The translations under genes and the position numbers were made by a program. DNA of 50,859 nucleotides from Scytonema hofmannii PCC 7110 (GTDB lineage: Bacteria; Cyanobacteriota; Cyanobacteriia; Cyanobacteriales; Nostocaceae), in assembly GCF_000346485.2 (NCBI RefSeq), contig NZ_KQ976354.1, forward strand, positions 5,465,588-5,516,446. The letters run 5' to 3'. This document shows, in pieces, positions 43,417-50,859 of this stretch (its first letter is position 1; each line of letters opens with the position of its first letter). The notes under the pieces were generated by a model. The model saw nothing but the letters and a program-made list of their open reading frames with translations, was not told the DNA's origin and searched no databases.

Positions 43417-43733
43417 TATTTGTAACAAATGTGATTTTTTTGGGCATTTCTAGTTATACCTTATATGGAATTAAAAGAACTACGTATAAATAATCATAAA
43501 TTAAAATGGTAAAAGAATATTAATATACTTAGTATTTAAAAAGTTAATGGTCAGTGTAAGTGCTTAAAGTTACTAGAGGTAACTCGAAAAGTCATTGAAG
43601 AAATTTGCTCAAGAGAAACAATTCCAAAGAGTTAACAACAGTGGGAGTAAGGTCAGGGGTGACTACGCCATACGTAAAGATAGGAAGATTAAATTCCTCC
43701 ATCGTGCTTTCCTAGAACTCAAGAAGAAGTTTA
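43417..43733. other. Gene-free stretch upstream of the caspase-STAND gene
   Basis: AT-rich at its left, more GC-rich at its right. No ORF, hairpin or repeat stands out. It presumably holds the promoter of the caspase gene. Confidence 0.4.
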
Positions 43734-45902
43734 ATGAAGAAGTGGGATAAAAATAAAACAAATTTTGAGCGTAATTTAGCAGTCATCATTGGTATCGATC
43801 GCTATGACAGTTCAGGAATTCACGATCTCTCAACAGCAGTCAATGATGCTAGGGCGATCGCTGACTTGTTGCAAGAAAACTATGGCTATAAGGAAGAGAA
43901 CATTATCTGTCTGTTCTCACCTCGTCCTGACAATGGCACTCTAAAGGATCTGAAACAGCCTTACCGTGAAGCAACTCTAGACGAACTCAACACGCTACTT
44001 GAGGAAACCCTGCCTCACAAACTGAAGCCAACCGAGGGCGATCGCCTACTCTTCTACTTCGCTGGTCATGGCATTCCTCAAGAGAGCAAGGATGGACCGG
44101 CAGGTTACCTTATACCGCAAACAGCTGAACTGGGAAACCTGAAAACCTACTTATCTATGCGGAAGTTGCATGATGCTCTGAGTCAACTTGAGTGTCATCA
44201 CTTGCTAGTAGTTTTAGATTGCTGTTTTGGAGGAATGTTTCGTTGGGCAAGTAGCCGAAAACTTATTTCTGTTCTGGAAACCGTTCGCCGAGAACACTAC
44301 GATCGCTTCATTCGTTATCCAGCATGGCAAGTTATCACCTCTTCTGCTCACGATCAGGAAGCTTTAGACCTATCAATCGATCGTCGCAAAAGCAACGAGA
44401 GCTTATCTCACTCTCCTTTTGCTCAAGCGCTGATTGAGGGATTACAGAACAACAAAGCTGATGTTATACCCGATGGTGTAATCACTGCCCATGAACTCTA
44501 TCTTTATTTGCGCGATCGCGTTAGTCAGTTATCTCGCGAACAGCAAACACCAGGTCTTTATCCCATGAGGTTGGAGTATGACAAAGGCGAATACATTTTC
44601 ACCCGACCGGGTTTTAAGCGAGATGACTTAACACAAGCACCTCCATTGAATGAAGAAAATAATCCCTATCGCGGACTCAAAGCGTTTGAAGAAAGGCATT
44701 CACGCTTTTTCTTTGGAAGAAAGGCATTGGCAGAATCGCTATCCCATCGACTTTTCAAATCACATCGTCCGCTTACGGTTGTTTTAGGTGCGTCGGGTTC
44801 TGGCAAATCAAGTCTAGTTAAAGCAGGATTACTGCCTTATCTTCGGGAAGAGCAGAAAAAGGAGTCGCAAGCGCAAAGTTGGTACATTCTCGATCCCATG
44901 CGTCCCGGCAAATCGCCCTTTACGGAGTTAGCTAGAGCGGTTCTACCCATCGCCAACAGCAATTTGATTGCTCAATTAGCTCAAATCAGCTTTTTGGATA
45001 AAACATTTGCTGATATTCTTAACCTCAATTCAGAGCACAAGCAAAAAGTTACTAGCCCAAACCCTACTCAATCCGATAGTCAAGAACGACTATCAAGTCA
45101 TGAAACCTTTGATGAAACGAAACTGGCTGGATGTTGGAATAATGCTACACCTGAAGCTAAATTGTTGCTAGTAGTTGATTACTTCGAGCAGTTAAAGCGA
45201 TTTTGTCATCAATCCCAAGAGCAAAAACAACTTTCCGATCTCTATCATGCAATTGAGCAAACTCTCAACCCACTTACCAAAGCTCTTCAGCATGAGCCTC
45301 AGTCCTTTACGGATTTGATGTCAGCATGGAGTCAAAATCATCCAAATACTAAGCTCCTCCTCGTCATTGACCAGTTTGAAGAACTTATTACCATGAACCA
45401 AGAGGAGAGGGGACGTGTAGAACAGAGTGATTCGCAGGAAGAGGATGAGCAGAAGGAGTGGCAAAAGTTTTTATCGCTTTTGAGGATTGCTTTGGCAAAA
45501 TATCGTCGGCAACTGCATATTGTGCTGACGTTACGTTCTGATTTTGAGCCTCGGTTCCTCAACTCAGTTCTGAAGTCTCACTGGAAGAGCGCTCGGTTTC
45601 CGGTACGGGCAATGAACTCAGATGAGTTACGGGATGCAATTGAGGGACCAGCTTTAAAACAAGCGTTGTACTTTGAGCCACCGGAGTTGGTAGGTAAGTT
45701 AATTGATGAAGTGGGGCAGATGCCGGGAGCATTGCCATTGCTCTCGTTTACCTTAAGTGAAGTCTATATTAAGCTCTATGAGCGGTGGACAAAAGATAAG
45801 AGTACAGATCGAGCTTGCAAAACCCCGGACAAACTTATAAGGATTTGTTCGATCGCATTAATGCCAAAATCAACAGCCAATTTCCCCAACAAACTCCAAT
45901 AA
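43734..45902 (+). pseudogene. Caspase (C14) - STAND ATPase gene, C-terminus lost at a rearrangement
   Basis: The 722-residue frame starts with a metacaspase domain (1-270): AVIIGIDRYDSSGI, catalytic His H112 in YFAGHGIP, catalytic Cys C164 in VVLDCCFGG. Next is a nSTAND1-type ATPase: NPYRGLKAFEERHSRFFFGR, Walker A VLGASGSGKSSLVKAG (near 350), two Walker B-like segments (LLLVVDYFEQL and LLLVIDQFEEL), and PVRAMNSDELRDAIEGPALK. After ERWTKDKSTDRA (about 45812) the frame turns into non-protein-like text and stops. From that point the DNA encodes, in another frame, the tail of a different caspase protein. The usual C-terminal sensor repeats are missing. The catalytic parts are intact, so a product may still be made. 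Confidence 0.8.
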
Positions 45903-47182
45903 TCATAGGTGAAGCCAACCGCATCGTTTTTGGAGATGAGTTTGCAGAAACTATTTATGCAGTCCCAGTTGTGAAGGTGGAAAAAGATGCAGCAACAGGC
46001 GAAATGCGAGCTAAGTTAGGGGTTGGACAGGTAAATGGTGTTGCGGTGGGAGCAGAATTTGCTGTCTATCCTCGTACCATAACGGATTTAAAAAATAAAG
46101 AGAATCGAGTGGCGATCGCTACAATTATTCAAAGAGGAGCAACTGAATCTCTGTGTCAGCTTAAATCAATTGATGGCAAAGAGTTTAAGGTTGAAGATGG
46201 AGATCGAGCGGTTTTATTAACTCCATCAATTAATCTTGTTCGTAAAGTTTCTCTAGTTTATCAAGAAGAAGCAACAGCAGTAGAGGTGAGCGAACCCGAG
46301 CAATTACCGCCTAACAAACTTTTACCGGAGGTCTTTAAACACCAAGAGAATGCTTTGGAGGCAATTAAAAAAGCTCTTCCTGAAAATGGTAAGGGCTGGG
46401 TGGAGTTAGCAGAAGAAAAAGTTACTGAGGATGATTTTGAGGGAGTTGCTTACCAAGTGGTTGTTAATAATCAGGGAGAATATGAAATATGCGATCGCAC
46501 TGGACACCCATTTCAAAATATCGCTCCTCTAAAAGTAAGCGATCGTGATGCTGCTGCAACAGTGGTAAAACGATTAGTTCATCTAGCAAAATATCATGCG
46601 ACAGCAGAGTTAGATAACAAAGATAAAACTTCACCCTTAGCAGGTAAGCTAACTCTTGAATGGCTGGGAACATCAGCTATATATCAACCTGGAGATGATA
46701 TTCCACCAAAATCTCAGTTGAAACCGTTTACCGATCCGAGCGTTCCAACTGTCAAAGTAGGTGAATATGTATTCCTGTCAATTCACAACACTTCCAACCA
46801 AGATCTCAATGTTGCTGTCCTAGATATTGCGTCTGATTGGTCAGTTGAGCAAATTTACCCTGGTAAGAACGAAGGAAGTTTGGTGACAATTGAGGCGAGG
46901 AGAAAAGAAGTTGTGCCAATTCCAGCAGGTTCAGTTGGTGAAGACAATGTGAAAGTATTTGCTGCGGTGGGTTCGGCAAACTTTCGCTGGTTAGAACTGC
47001 CATCACTCGGTCAAGAACTTGAGCCTAAAGGATTAACTCGTTCTGGTAATCCACTAGATGATCTCCTCGCGGTAATTGATGAGGATAAGCCACCAACTAG
47101 AAAATTGTCTGTAGCTGCTTCTCCCAGCCGAGAGTGGACAACGAAACAGATCGGTCTAACAGTTATAGCGCCCAACAAGTAA
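45815..47182 (+). pseudogene. C-terminal half of a second caspase-family protein (DUF4384-like)
   Basis: The frame begins LQNPGQTYKDLFDRINAKIN, a text normally found at the end of a caspase domain (oligomer of TYKDL with QFPQQTPIIIGEAN), and continues about 450 residues. Regions include VPVVKVEKDAATGEMRAKLG, an AEFAVYPRTITDLK block and a DUF4384-like domain near 320-400 (KVGEYVFLSIHNTSNQDLNV, VLDIASDWSVEQIYPG). The caspase N-terminus with His and Cys is absent. The only in-frame starts are TTG at 45815 and internal codons, with no ribosome site. So this is the 3' part of a gene whose 5' part was replaced by the upstream caspase-STAND gene. Confidence 0.78.
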
Positions 47183-47222
47183 TGATGCTAGAGTACGGCT
47201 AGGTTTTCCAATGCTAGCGATC

Positions 47223-47262
47223 GCTATCTGGTATCAAGCAACAATACGTTTCCTGAAACTCC
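47223..47262 (+). pseudogene. 5'-region fragment of a GTPase-gene paralogue
   Basis: GCTATCTGG.ATCAAGCAAC and the following CGTTT.CTGAAACT.C align with 40481-40520 of the GTPase gene (AAIWNQATTRFLKL) at 35 of 40 positions. It ends with a stop codon after a few more residues. It lies just past the caspase remnants, opposite the 3'-end fragment at 42811-42860. Confidence 0.72.
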
Positions 47263-47274
47263 TTGAATAATTAG

Positions 47275-48162
47275 CTACGATTCGTTTTTCTCAATATCTA
47301 AAATTCGCTTTCCGATCCATTCACTAATGCTTGGGACGATGGCGTTACCAAGGAGTCTCCCTCGACGACCGTCCAACCTGGGGGAAACCCCATCAGCCTC
47401 TCCCATTCTGTCCAAGTCAAGTTTCTCGCCACACAGTATTGGTCGGTCTGAATGACCTCCTTGATGTCCTCCAGTTTGGGCGCGTAGCGTGGGGCAGATG
47501 CTTTGTGCCAAGGTATACCCAAAGCCACCGCGACGTTGTACCACAAGCGGAGGGTTTCCGAAAGCGCTTTGACGAAAATTGGATCTAGCTTTCTTCCGGC
47601 TCGATTCTCTCGTCGAAGTATCCCAAGACAATTCGCTGCTGTTAGTAAAGAAGTGATAGGCACGTTCCGATCTAAAACTTGCGATAAAGAATACTCTGTC
47701 GCGGTTGTGGGGTAAGCCCGCATGCACAGCGTTGCACGATACCCATCCCCCCAAATACCCATTCTCTTCCAACGTGTTGATAACTGTCTCAAGTGCGTTT
47801 CCTTCTTCTGCTGAGAGCAAACCGGGTACATTTTCCATGACCAGCCAAGTTGGCTGAACTTCTCTAACCAATGCCATAAACGTGAAGAAAAGACCGCTTC
47901 GCTCGCCAGAGAGTCCTTTTCGGTCTGTATTGGCAGTACTGATGTCTTGGCATGGCCATCCCGCACACCAAAGTTCAGAGGTAGGGATAATTGTTGAATT
48001 GAGGGTCGTGATGTCGTCATGAAAAGGTACGTGTGGCCAGTGGCGCTTGAGTATTTGTTGACAGAAAGGATCTATTTCACATTGAAAAACAATACGCATT
48101 CCCGCTCTTTCAAATCCGAGATCGAAACCACCAATACCAGCAAGTACATCATGTCGTGGTTG
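47275..48162 (-). pseudogene. C5 cytosine DNA methyltransferase, 5' end lost
   Basis: The frame holds the main C5-methyltransferase motifs: WCAGWPCQDIS (IV, catalytic Cys), WLVMENVPGLL (VI), HNRDRVFFIAS (VIII) and RLLGNAIVPSI (X). The first ATG is at 48099. Upstream of it, in frame, is HDVLAGIGGFDLGFERAG, which is motif I (SAM-binding), but the only codons back to the TGA at 48163-48165 contain no ATG, GTG or TTG. A product from 48099 would lack motif I and would probably be inactive. The target-recognition region is about 165-215. The recognition site is unknown. No endonuclease gene is complete nearby. Confidence 0.8.
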
Positions 48163-48343
48163 TCAGCTTGATTGTAAACAATGCAGTTGGGCATTTCCCG
48201 AACAGTTCGCGCCACTTCGTCTGTCTTCAGATAATATTGTCAATTTGAGGAAGTATGCTACTGAAACTAGTACAGATCCCCAGGAATTACTCAATCGAAT
48301 TATTGATGAATTTTTCCAAGATAAGTTTAAGAGTGATGAATAG
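48161..48343 (+). pseudogene. 3' fragment of an unrecognised gene
   Basis: An open frame reads CQLDCKQCSWAFPEQFAPLR, then LSSDNIVNLRKYATETSTDP and QELLNRIIDEFFQDKFKSDE with TAG at 48341. It has protein-like composition and a helical C-terminus but no start codon. It begins at the same point where the methyltransferase motif I text ends on the other strand. It may be the end of a gene once divergent from the methyltransferase, such as its restriction endonuclease. That identity is only a guess. Confidence 0.45.
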
Positions 48344-48414
48344 TAACCACCCTAGAACGCCGATACATTTGTAAATCCATTTTTTTTATACGGTCTAATA
48401 TTTATGTTATCAAT

Positions 48415-48472
48415 AGTTAGTGGTTAGTTGTTAGTAGTAATTTTTTAACCACTAACAACTAACCACTAACCA
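48415..48472. repeat. STRR inverted pair, TTAGTGG / CCACTAA
   Basis: GTTAGTGGTTAGTTGTTAGT and, 10-20 bp on, CCACTAACAACTAACCACTA are complementary tandem heptamers and can form a long hairpin just beyond the stop of raf1 (minus strand). Confidence 0.8.
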
Positions 48473-49552
48473 TTATTCATCAATTTGCCAAGAATCTTTG
48501 GTTACATTTTCATCTAAAATTCTCCTAGGTTTTACGATCACAATGACTTTTCCTAGAAGAGGGACTTCTGGGGATGTTTCAAACCACTGAAAATCCAACT
48601 CTCCAGAGTTGTCTACTACAAAATAACTGTTAGAGTCCCATTCTCGTTGAGCGCGATCTACAACCACTAATACTGGTTCTGTTGGATTTTGTATCTGGTT
48701 TGGAAATTTACCACTCTCACACAATATAACCACCGGGTCTTCTGCACTTAGCAGTACTTGCCAACCAGGTAAAGGAACCCAAGCTTGCTCTCCGGCAAAC
48801 TTGACGATGCGAAATGGTTCTATCTCTTCAATTACGGGTACGACTTGCAGATCTTTTTGTGTCAGTGGTAACTCACCAACTACTGGTATAACACGGGGTA
48901 AGTCCGCTTCTGATTCCAAGCGATAAAAAGGCAGAGAAGGGGCAGGGCGATTGGGAACGACGGTAAAATCAGTGAGTAATTGTTCGATTTGTCTCCTTGC
49001 TGTTTGCGAGTAAGCAAAGCGCAAACCTTTTGCAATCAGGCGGGAACGTTCTTGTAAGTCTGAGTTTTGACGGGCTAACTTCCAAGATTGATAGGCAACA
49101 GCATCGCCGGGATGATTCTCAAACCCCTCTGGTGGGATACGAAAGCGGGAAAACTCTTTGATTGCCTTGGCGATTTCTTTTGCCCCATCAACGTCAATTT
49201 TATTTTGGAAGGCGAGTTCGGCAGCCGCAATCCTTTCTTCTTGCGTTAGCAGGCGAAATTCATACAAAATATCGCTACCTCTGGTGGAGTAATGCGATCG
49301 CACTTCTGCCGGTGCATTTGCTTTTTCTATAGAATTGTAAACTTGTGCGCCAACAGTGACCTGATTTTGTTGTATCGGCTCAAATCCAGTTGCTTCAAAA
49401 ATTTCTTGGGGATTGTAGCCTAGTTTTTGCAGTTGGGCGATCGCAATTCCCCATTCCACCCAGTTGCCTTGCTTTTGTCTGAGTTTTCTCAGCAACTCTA
49501 GTGCGACATCGTTGTTATTTGGCTCTTGAACATTGGGTGGTAAGTCAGTCAT
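48473..49552 (-). CDS. raf1: Rubisco accumulation factor 1 (Raf1)
   Basis: A 359-residue chaperone. The N-terminal helical domain has LELLRKLRQKQGNWVEWGIA and LGYNPQEIFEATGFEPIQQN; next are ELAFQNKIDVDGAKEIAKAI and FENHPGDAVAYQSWKLARQN. A linker (about 185-215) leads to the beta-rich dimerisation domain (RVIPVVGELPLTQKDLQVVP, AWVPLPGWQVLLSAEDPVVI). Raf1 binds folded Rubisco large-subunit dimers and helps them assemble into the octameric core before small subunits bind. The full length is present. It is monocistronic here, away from rbcLXS, as is usual. Confidence 0.93.
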   Translation of the reverse strand: MTDLPPNVQEPNNNDVALELLRKLRQKQGNWVEWGIAIAQLQKLGYNPQEIFEATGFEPIQQNQVTVGAQVYNSIEKANAPAEVRSHYSTRGSDILYEFRLLTQEERIAAAELAFQNKIDVDGAKEIAKAIKEFSRFRIPPEGFENHPGDAVAYQSWKLARQNSDLQERSRLIAKGLRFAYSQTARRQIEQLLTDFTVVPNRPAPSLPFYRLESEADLPRVIPVVGELPLTQKDLQVVPVIEEIEPFRIVKFAGEQAWVPLPGWQVLLSAEDPVVILCESGKFPNQIQNPTEPVLVVVDRAQREWDSNSYFVVDNSGELDFQWFETSPEVPLLGKVIVIVKPRRILDENVTKDSWQIDE

Positions 49553-49851
49553 AGTGTATCAACAAGCTTTAATTCGGGAAGACTATGTTAAAAATTTACT
49601 ATCAAGACCATTTTTTTAGTTAATTATTAAGTATAAACACAATTAATAAACTTAATGATACGTAAAATTACGTAAACAAAAAGTTAAATTTATTGACAAT
49701 TTTTCTTGTAGTTTTTGTCAAAAGTGAGTATAACCAATTCATGTACGATTAAAAATTACTTATGCCTTAGATTGTGTTACAAATTGTGCTAAGTTTTAAG
49801 CCTGCTGAATACGGAATATAACAAAAAATCAAGATTAAAAGGAATCCTTTT
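49553..49851. other. Divergent promoter region between raf1 and the RR-GAF gene
   Basis: AT-rich with no ORF or repeat. AAAAGGAATCC about 6-16 bases before the ATG at 49852 may contain a GGA ribosome site. Promoters of both genes should be here. No clear boxes were identified. Confidence 0.4.
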
Positions 49852-50808
49852 ATGAATAATCCCCTTCCTGAATTAGATAAAATCCGCCGTCAACTTGTGA
49901 ATGTAGAAAGCCGTAAAAAAGCAAAAATGCTGGTTGTTGATGACGAGCCAGATAATCTTGATTTATTATACCGCACCTTCCGCCGAGACTTCCAAGTCCT
50001 TAAAGCAGACAGTGGCGTGAATGCGCTGCAAGTGTTGGCATCTGAAGGAGAAGTTGCAGTTATTATCTCCGACCAGAGGATGCCAGAAATGAAAGGAACA
50101 GAGTTTCTCAGCAAGACTGTTCCTCAATTTCCCGATACAGTCAGAATTATTCTGACAGGCTTTACTGATATTGAAGATTTAGTAGAGGCAATCAACGCTG
50201 GACAAGTCTACAAGTATATTACCAAGCCCTGGGACCCCGTTGAACTGAAAGCGGTGGTACAGCGAGCAGTAGAAACCTATGAATTGCTGAAGCAACGTAC
50301 CGAAGAATTGAGACGTGCTAATGCTCAAATGGGGTTACTGGCTGTTCTTGTACAAGTGACGCAACAAGCTGCTAACCTAGAAGCAACGCTTGACCCTATT
50401 GCCAAAGCATTTGGCGAAAGTTTTTCCGCAGATGGGTGTATTTTGCAACTTGTAAAGGGCAATGCTTTGGTTGCAAAGCAAGGGACTTACAGTGTTGGAG
50501 GAACTGTTGAAAATTGGCTCGCTCAAGACCCGCTCACAACGGAAGCCATTGCCAATCAGCAATTGCAAGTTTCAGTAAATGTACCCAACGATCAAAAGCT
50601 AGCTGGTGTTTCTCACTATCAGTCTAACAGCATCCAAGCACACTTGATTGTTCCCATCACCTTCCGCGAAGAAGTTTTGGCAGTGCTGTCCCTACAGTGG
50701 AAACAACCTTGCTCTTTACGTGAAGATGAACTGAAACTTATTCATCTATCAGCACAATTGGCTGCGATCGCACTTACGAGTACTCGTTACTATCAGCCAA
50801 CTAAGTAA
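49852..50808 (+). CDS. Response regulator with C-terminal GAF domain
   Basis: A 318-residue signalling protein. The receiver domain (about 24-145) has VVDDEPDN, phosphoacceptor D74 in VIISDQRMPEMKG, ILTGFTD and the lysine in YKYITKPWDP. A coiled coil (about 145-170) connects to a GAF domain (about 175-312; SFSADGCILQLVKGNALVAK, HLIVPITFREEVLAVLSLQW, AAIALTSTRYY). No output enzyme domain follows, so it probably relays signals by partner binding. The GAF part has no obvious bilin-binding Cys-His pair. No kinase is adjacent. Confidence 0.9.
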   Translation: MNNPLPELDKIRRQLVNVESRKKAKMLVVDDEPDNLDLLYRTFRRDFQVLKADSGVNALQVLASEGEVAVIISDQRMPEMKGTEFLSKTVPQFPDTVRIILTGFTDIEDLVEAINAGQVYKYITKPWDPVELKAVVQRAVETYELLKQRTEELRRANAQMGLLAVLVQVTQQAANLEATLDPIAKAFGESFSADGCILQLVKGNALVAKQGTYSVGGTVENWLAQDPLTTEAIANQQLQVSVNVPNDQKLAGVSHYQSNSIQAHLIVPITFREEVLAVLSLQWKQPCSLREDELKLIHLSAQLAAIALTSTRYYQPTK

Positions 50809-50821
50809 ATAATCAAAAGTC

Positions 50822-50859
50822 TTAGGAATTTCCAGGAAATAAATGATCCTGCATTGTGG
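50822..50859. repeat. Left end of a MITE copy, cut by the window edge
   Basis: TTA then GGAATTTCCAGGAAATAAAT and ATCCTGCATTGTGG resemble the left end of the complete element at 17179-17321 (GGGATTTCCAGGAAACAAAT, ATCCCATATTGTGG). Confidence 0.7.

Noticed and set aside
47298-48020. 240-codon minus-strand open frame overlapping the methyltransferase
   Set aside because: The other frame contains the C5-methyltransferase motifs in order; this one contains none and is a shadow.

Overview
The window comes from a cyanobacterium, most likely a filamentous, heterocyst-forming, nitrogen-fixing one (Nostocales). Evidence: frequent HIP1 sites (GCGATCGC); cyanobacterial genes for Rubisco accumulation factor Raf1, carboxysome shell proteins CcmK3/CcmK4 and the proton extrusion protein PxcA; a CphA2-type cyanophycin synthetase and a HetZ-related regulator, both typical of diazotrophic filamentous lineages; a giant Ser/Thr-His dual kinase; and intergenic DNA full of short tandem repeats and palindromic mini-elements. 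No rRNA, tRNA or CRISPR array was recognised.

Layout. 0-2.4 kb: half of a MITE-like repeat, a small hypothetical gene and a tnpB-only IS200/IS605 element with both hairpin ends. 2.4-4.4 kb: cphA2. 4.4-8.5 kb (minus): a three-gene oxidative cassette (FMO-like flavoprotein, FOXRED2-like flavoprotein, heme-oxygenase-like diiron protein). 8.5-9.2 kb: a palindromic mini-element and an orphan strong terminator. 9.2-14.8 kb: dual kinase. 15-18 kb: GH13 enzyme, MITEs, DUF1823-like protein, acylphosphatase. 18-21.5 kb: pxcA, a dead protease fragment, a HEPN/MNT module and a decayed PIN module. 21.7-25.9 kb: glycosyltransferase-TPR protein, aspartate aminotransferase, small RTX protein, and a rubredoxin of about 54 codons. 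26-31.5 kb (minus): M61 peptidase, Crp-type regulator, PilB-like protein without a motor domain, HetZ-related protein. 32-35 kb (minus): glycosyltransferase, ccmK4, ccmK3, MltA/3D-like protein. 35-38 kb: RNA ligase and a NarL-type two-component pair. 38.7-41.7 kb: secreted proteins and a membrane GTPase. 41.8-48.4 kb: a rearranged accessory island with a FitAB/VapBC-like module, a second toxin-antitoxin pair with a frameshifted antitoxin, a caspase-STAND ORF joined out of frame to the tail of a different caspase protein, two fragments of a GTPase paralogue, and a 5'-truncated C5 cytosine methyltransferase. 48.4-50.8 kb: raf1 and a response regulator-GAF protein. The window ends inside another copy of the MITE family.

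How the genes relate. The carbon and nitrogen housekeeping genes (ccmK3/4, raf1, pxcA, cphA2, aspartate aminotransferase, GH13) are scattered single genes rather than operons. The regulators include two large signalling proteins, a HK/RR pair, a Crp-type factor and a HetZ-related protein. The most unusual material is the 4.5-8.5 kb redox cassette, whose substrate is unknown, and the 41.8-48.4 kb island, where several genes have been cut and rejoined. Mini-elements have shaped the gaps between genes and in one case supply the stop codon of a gene.
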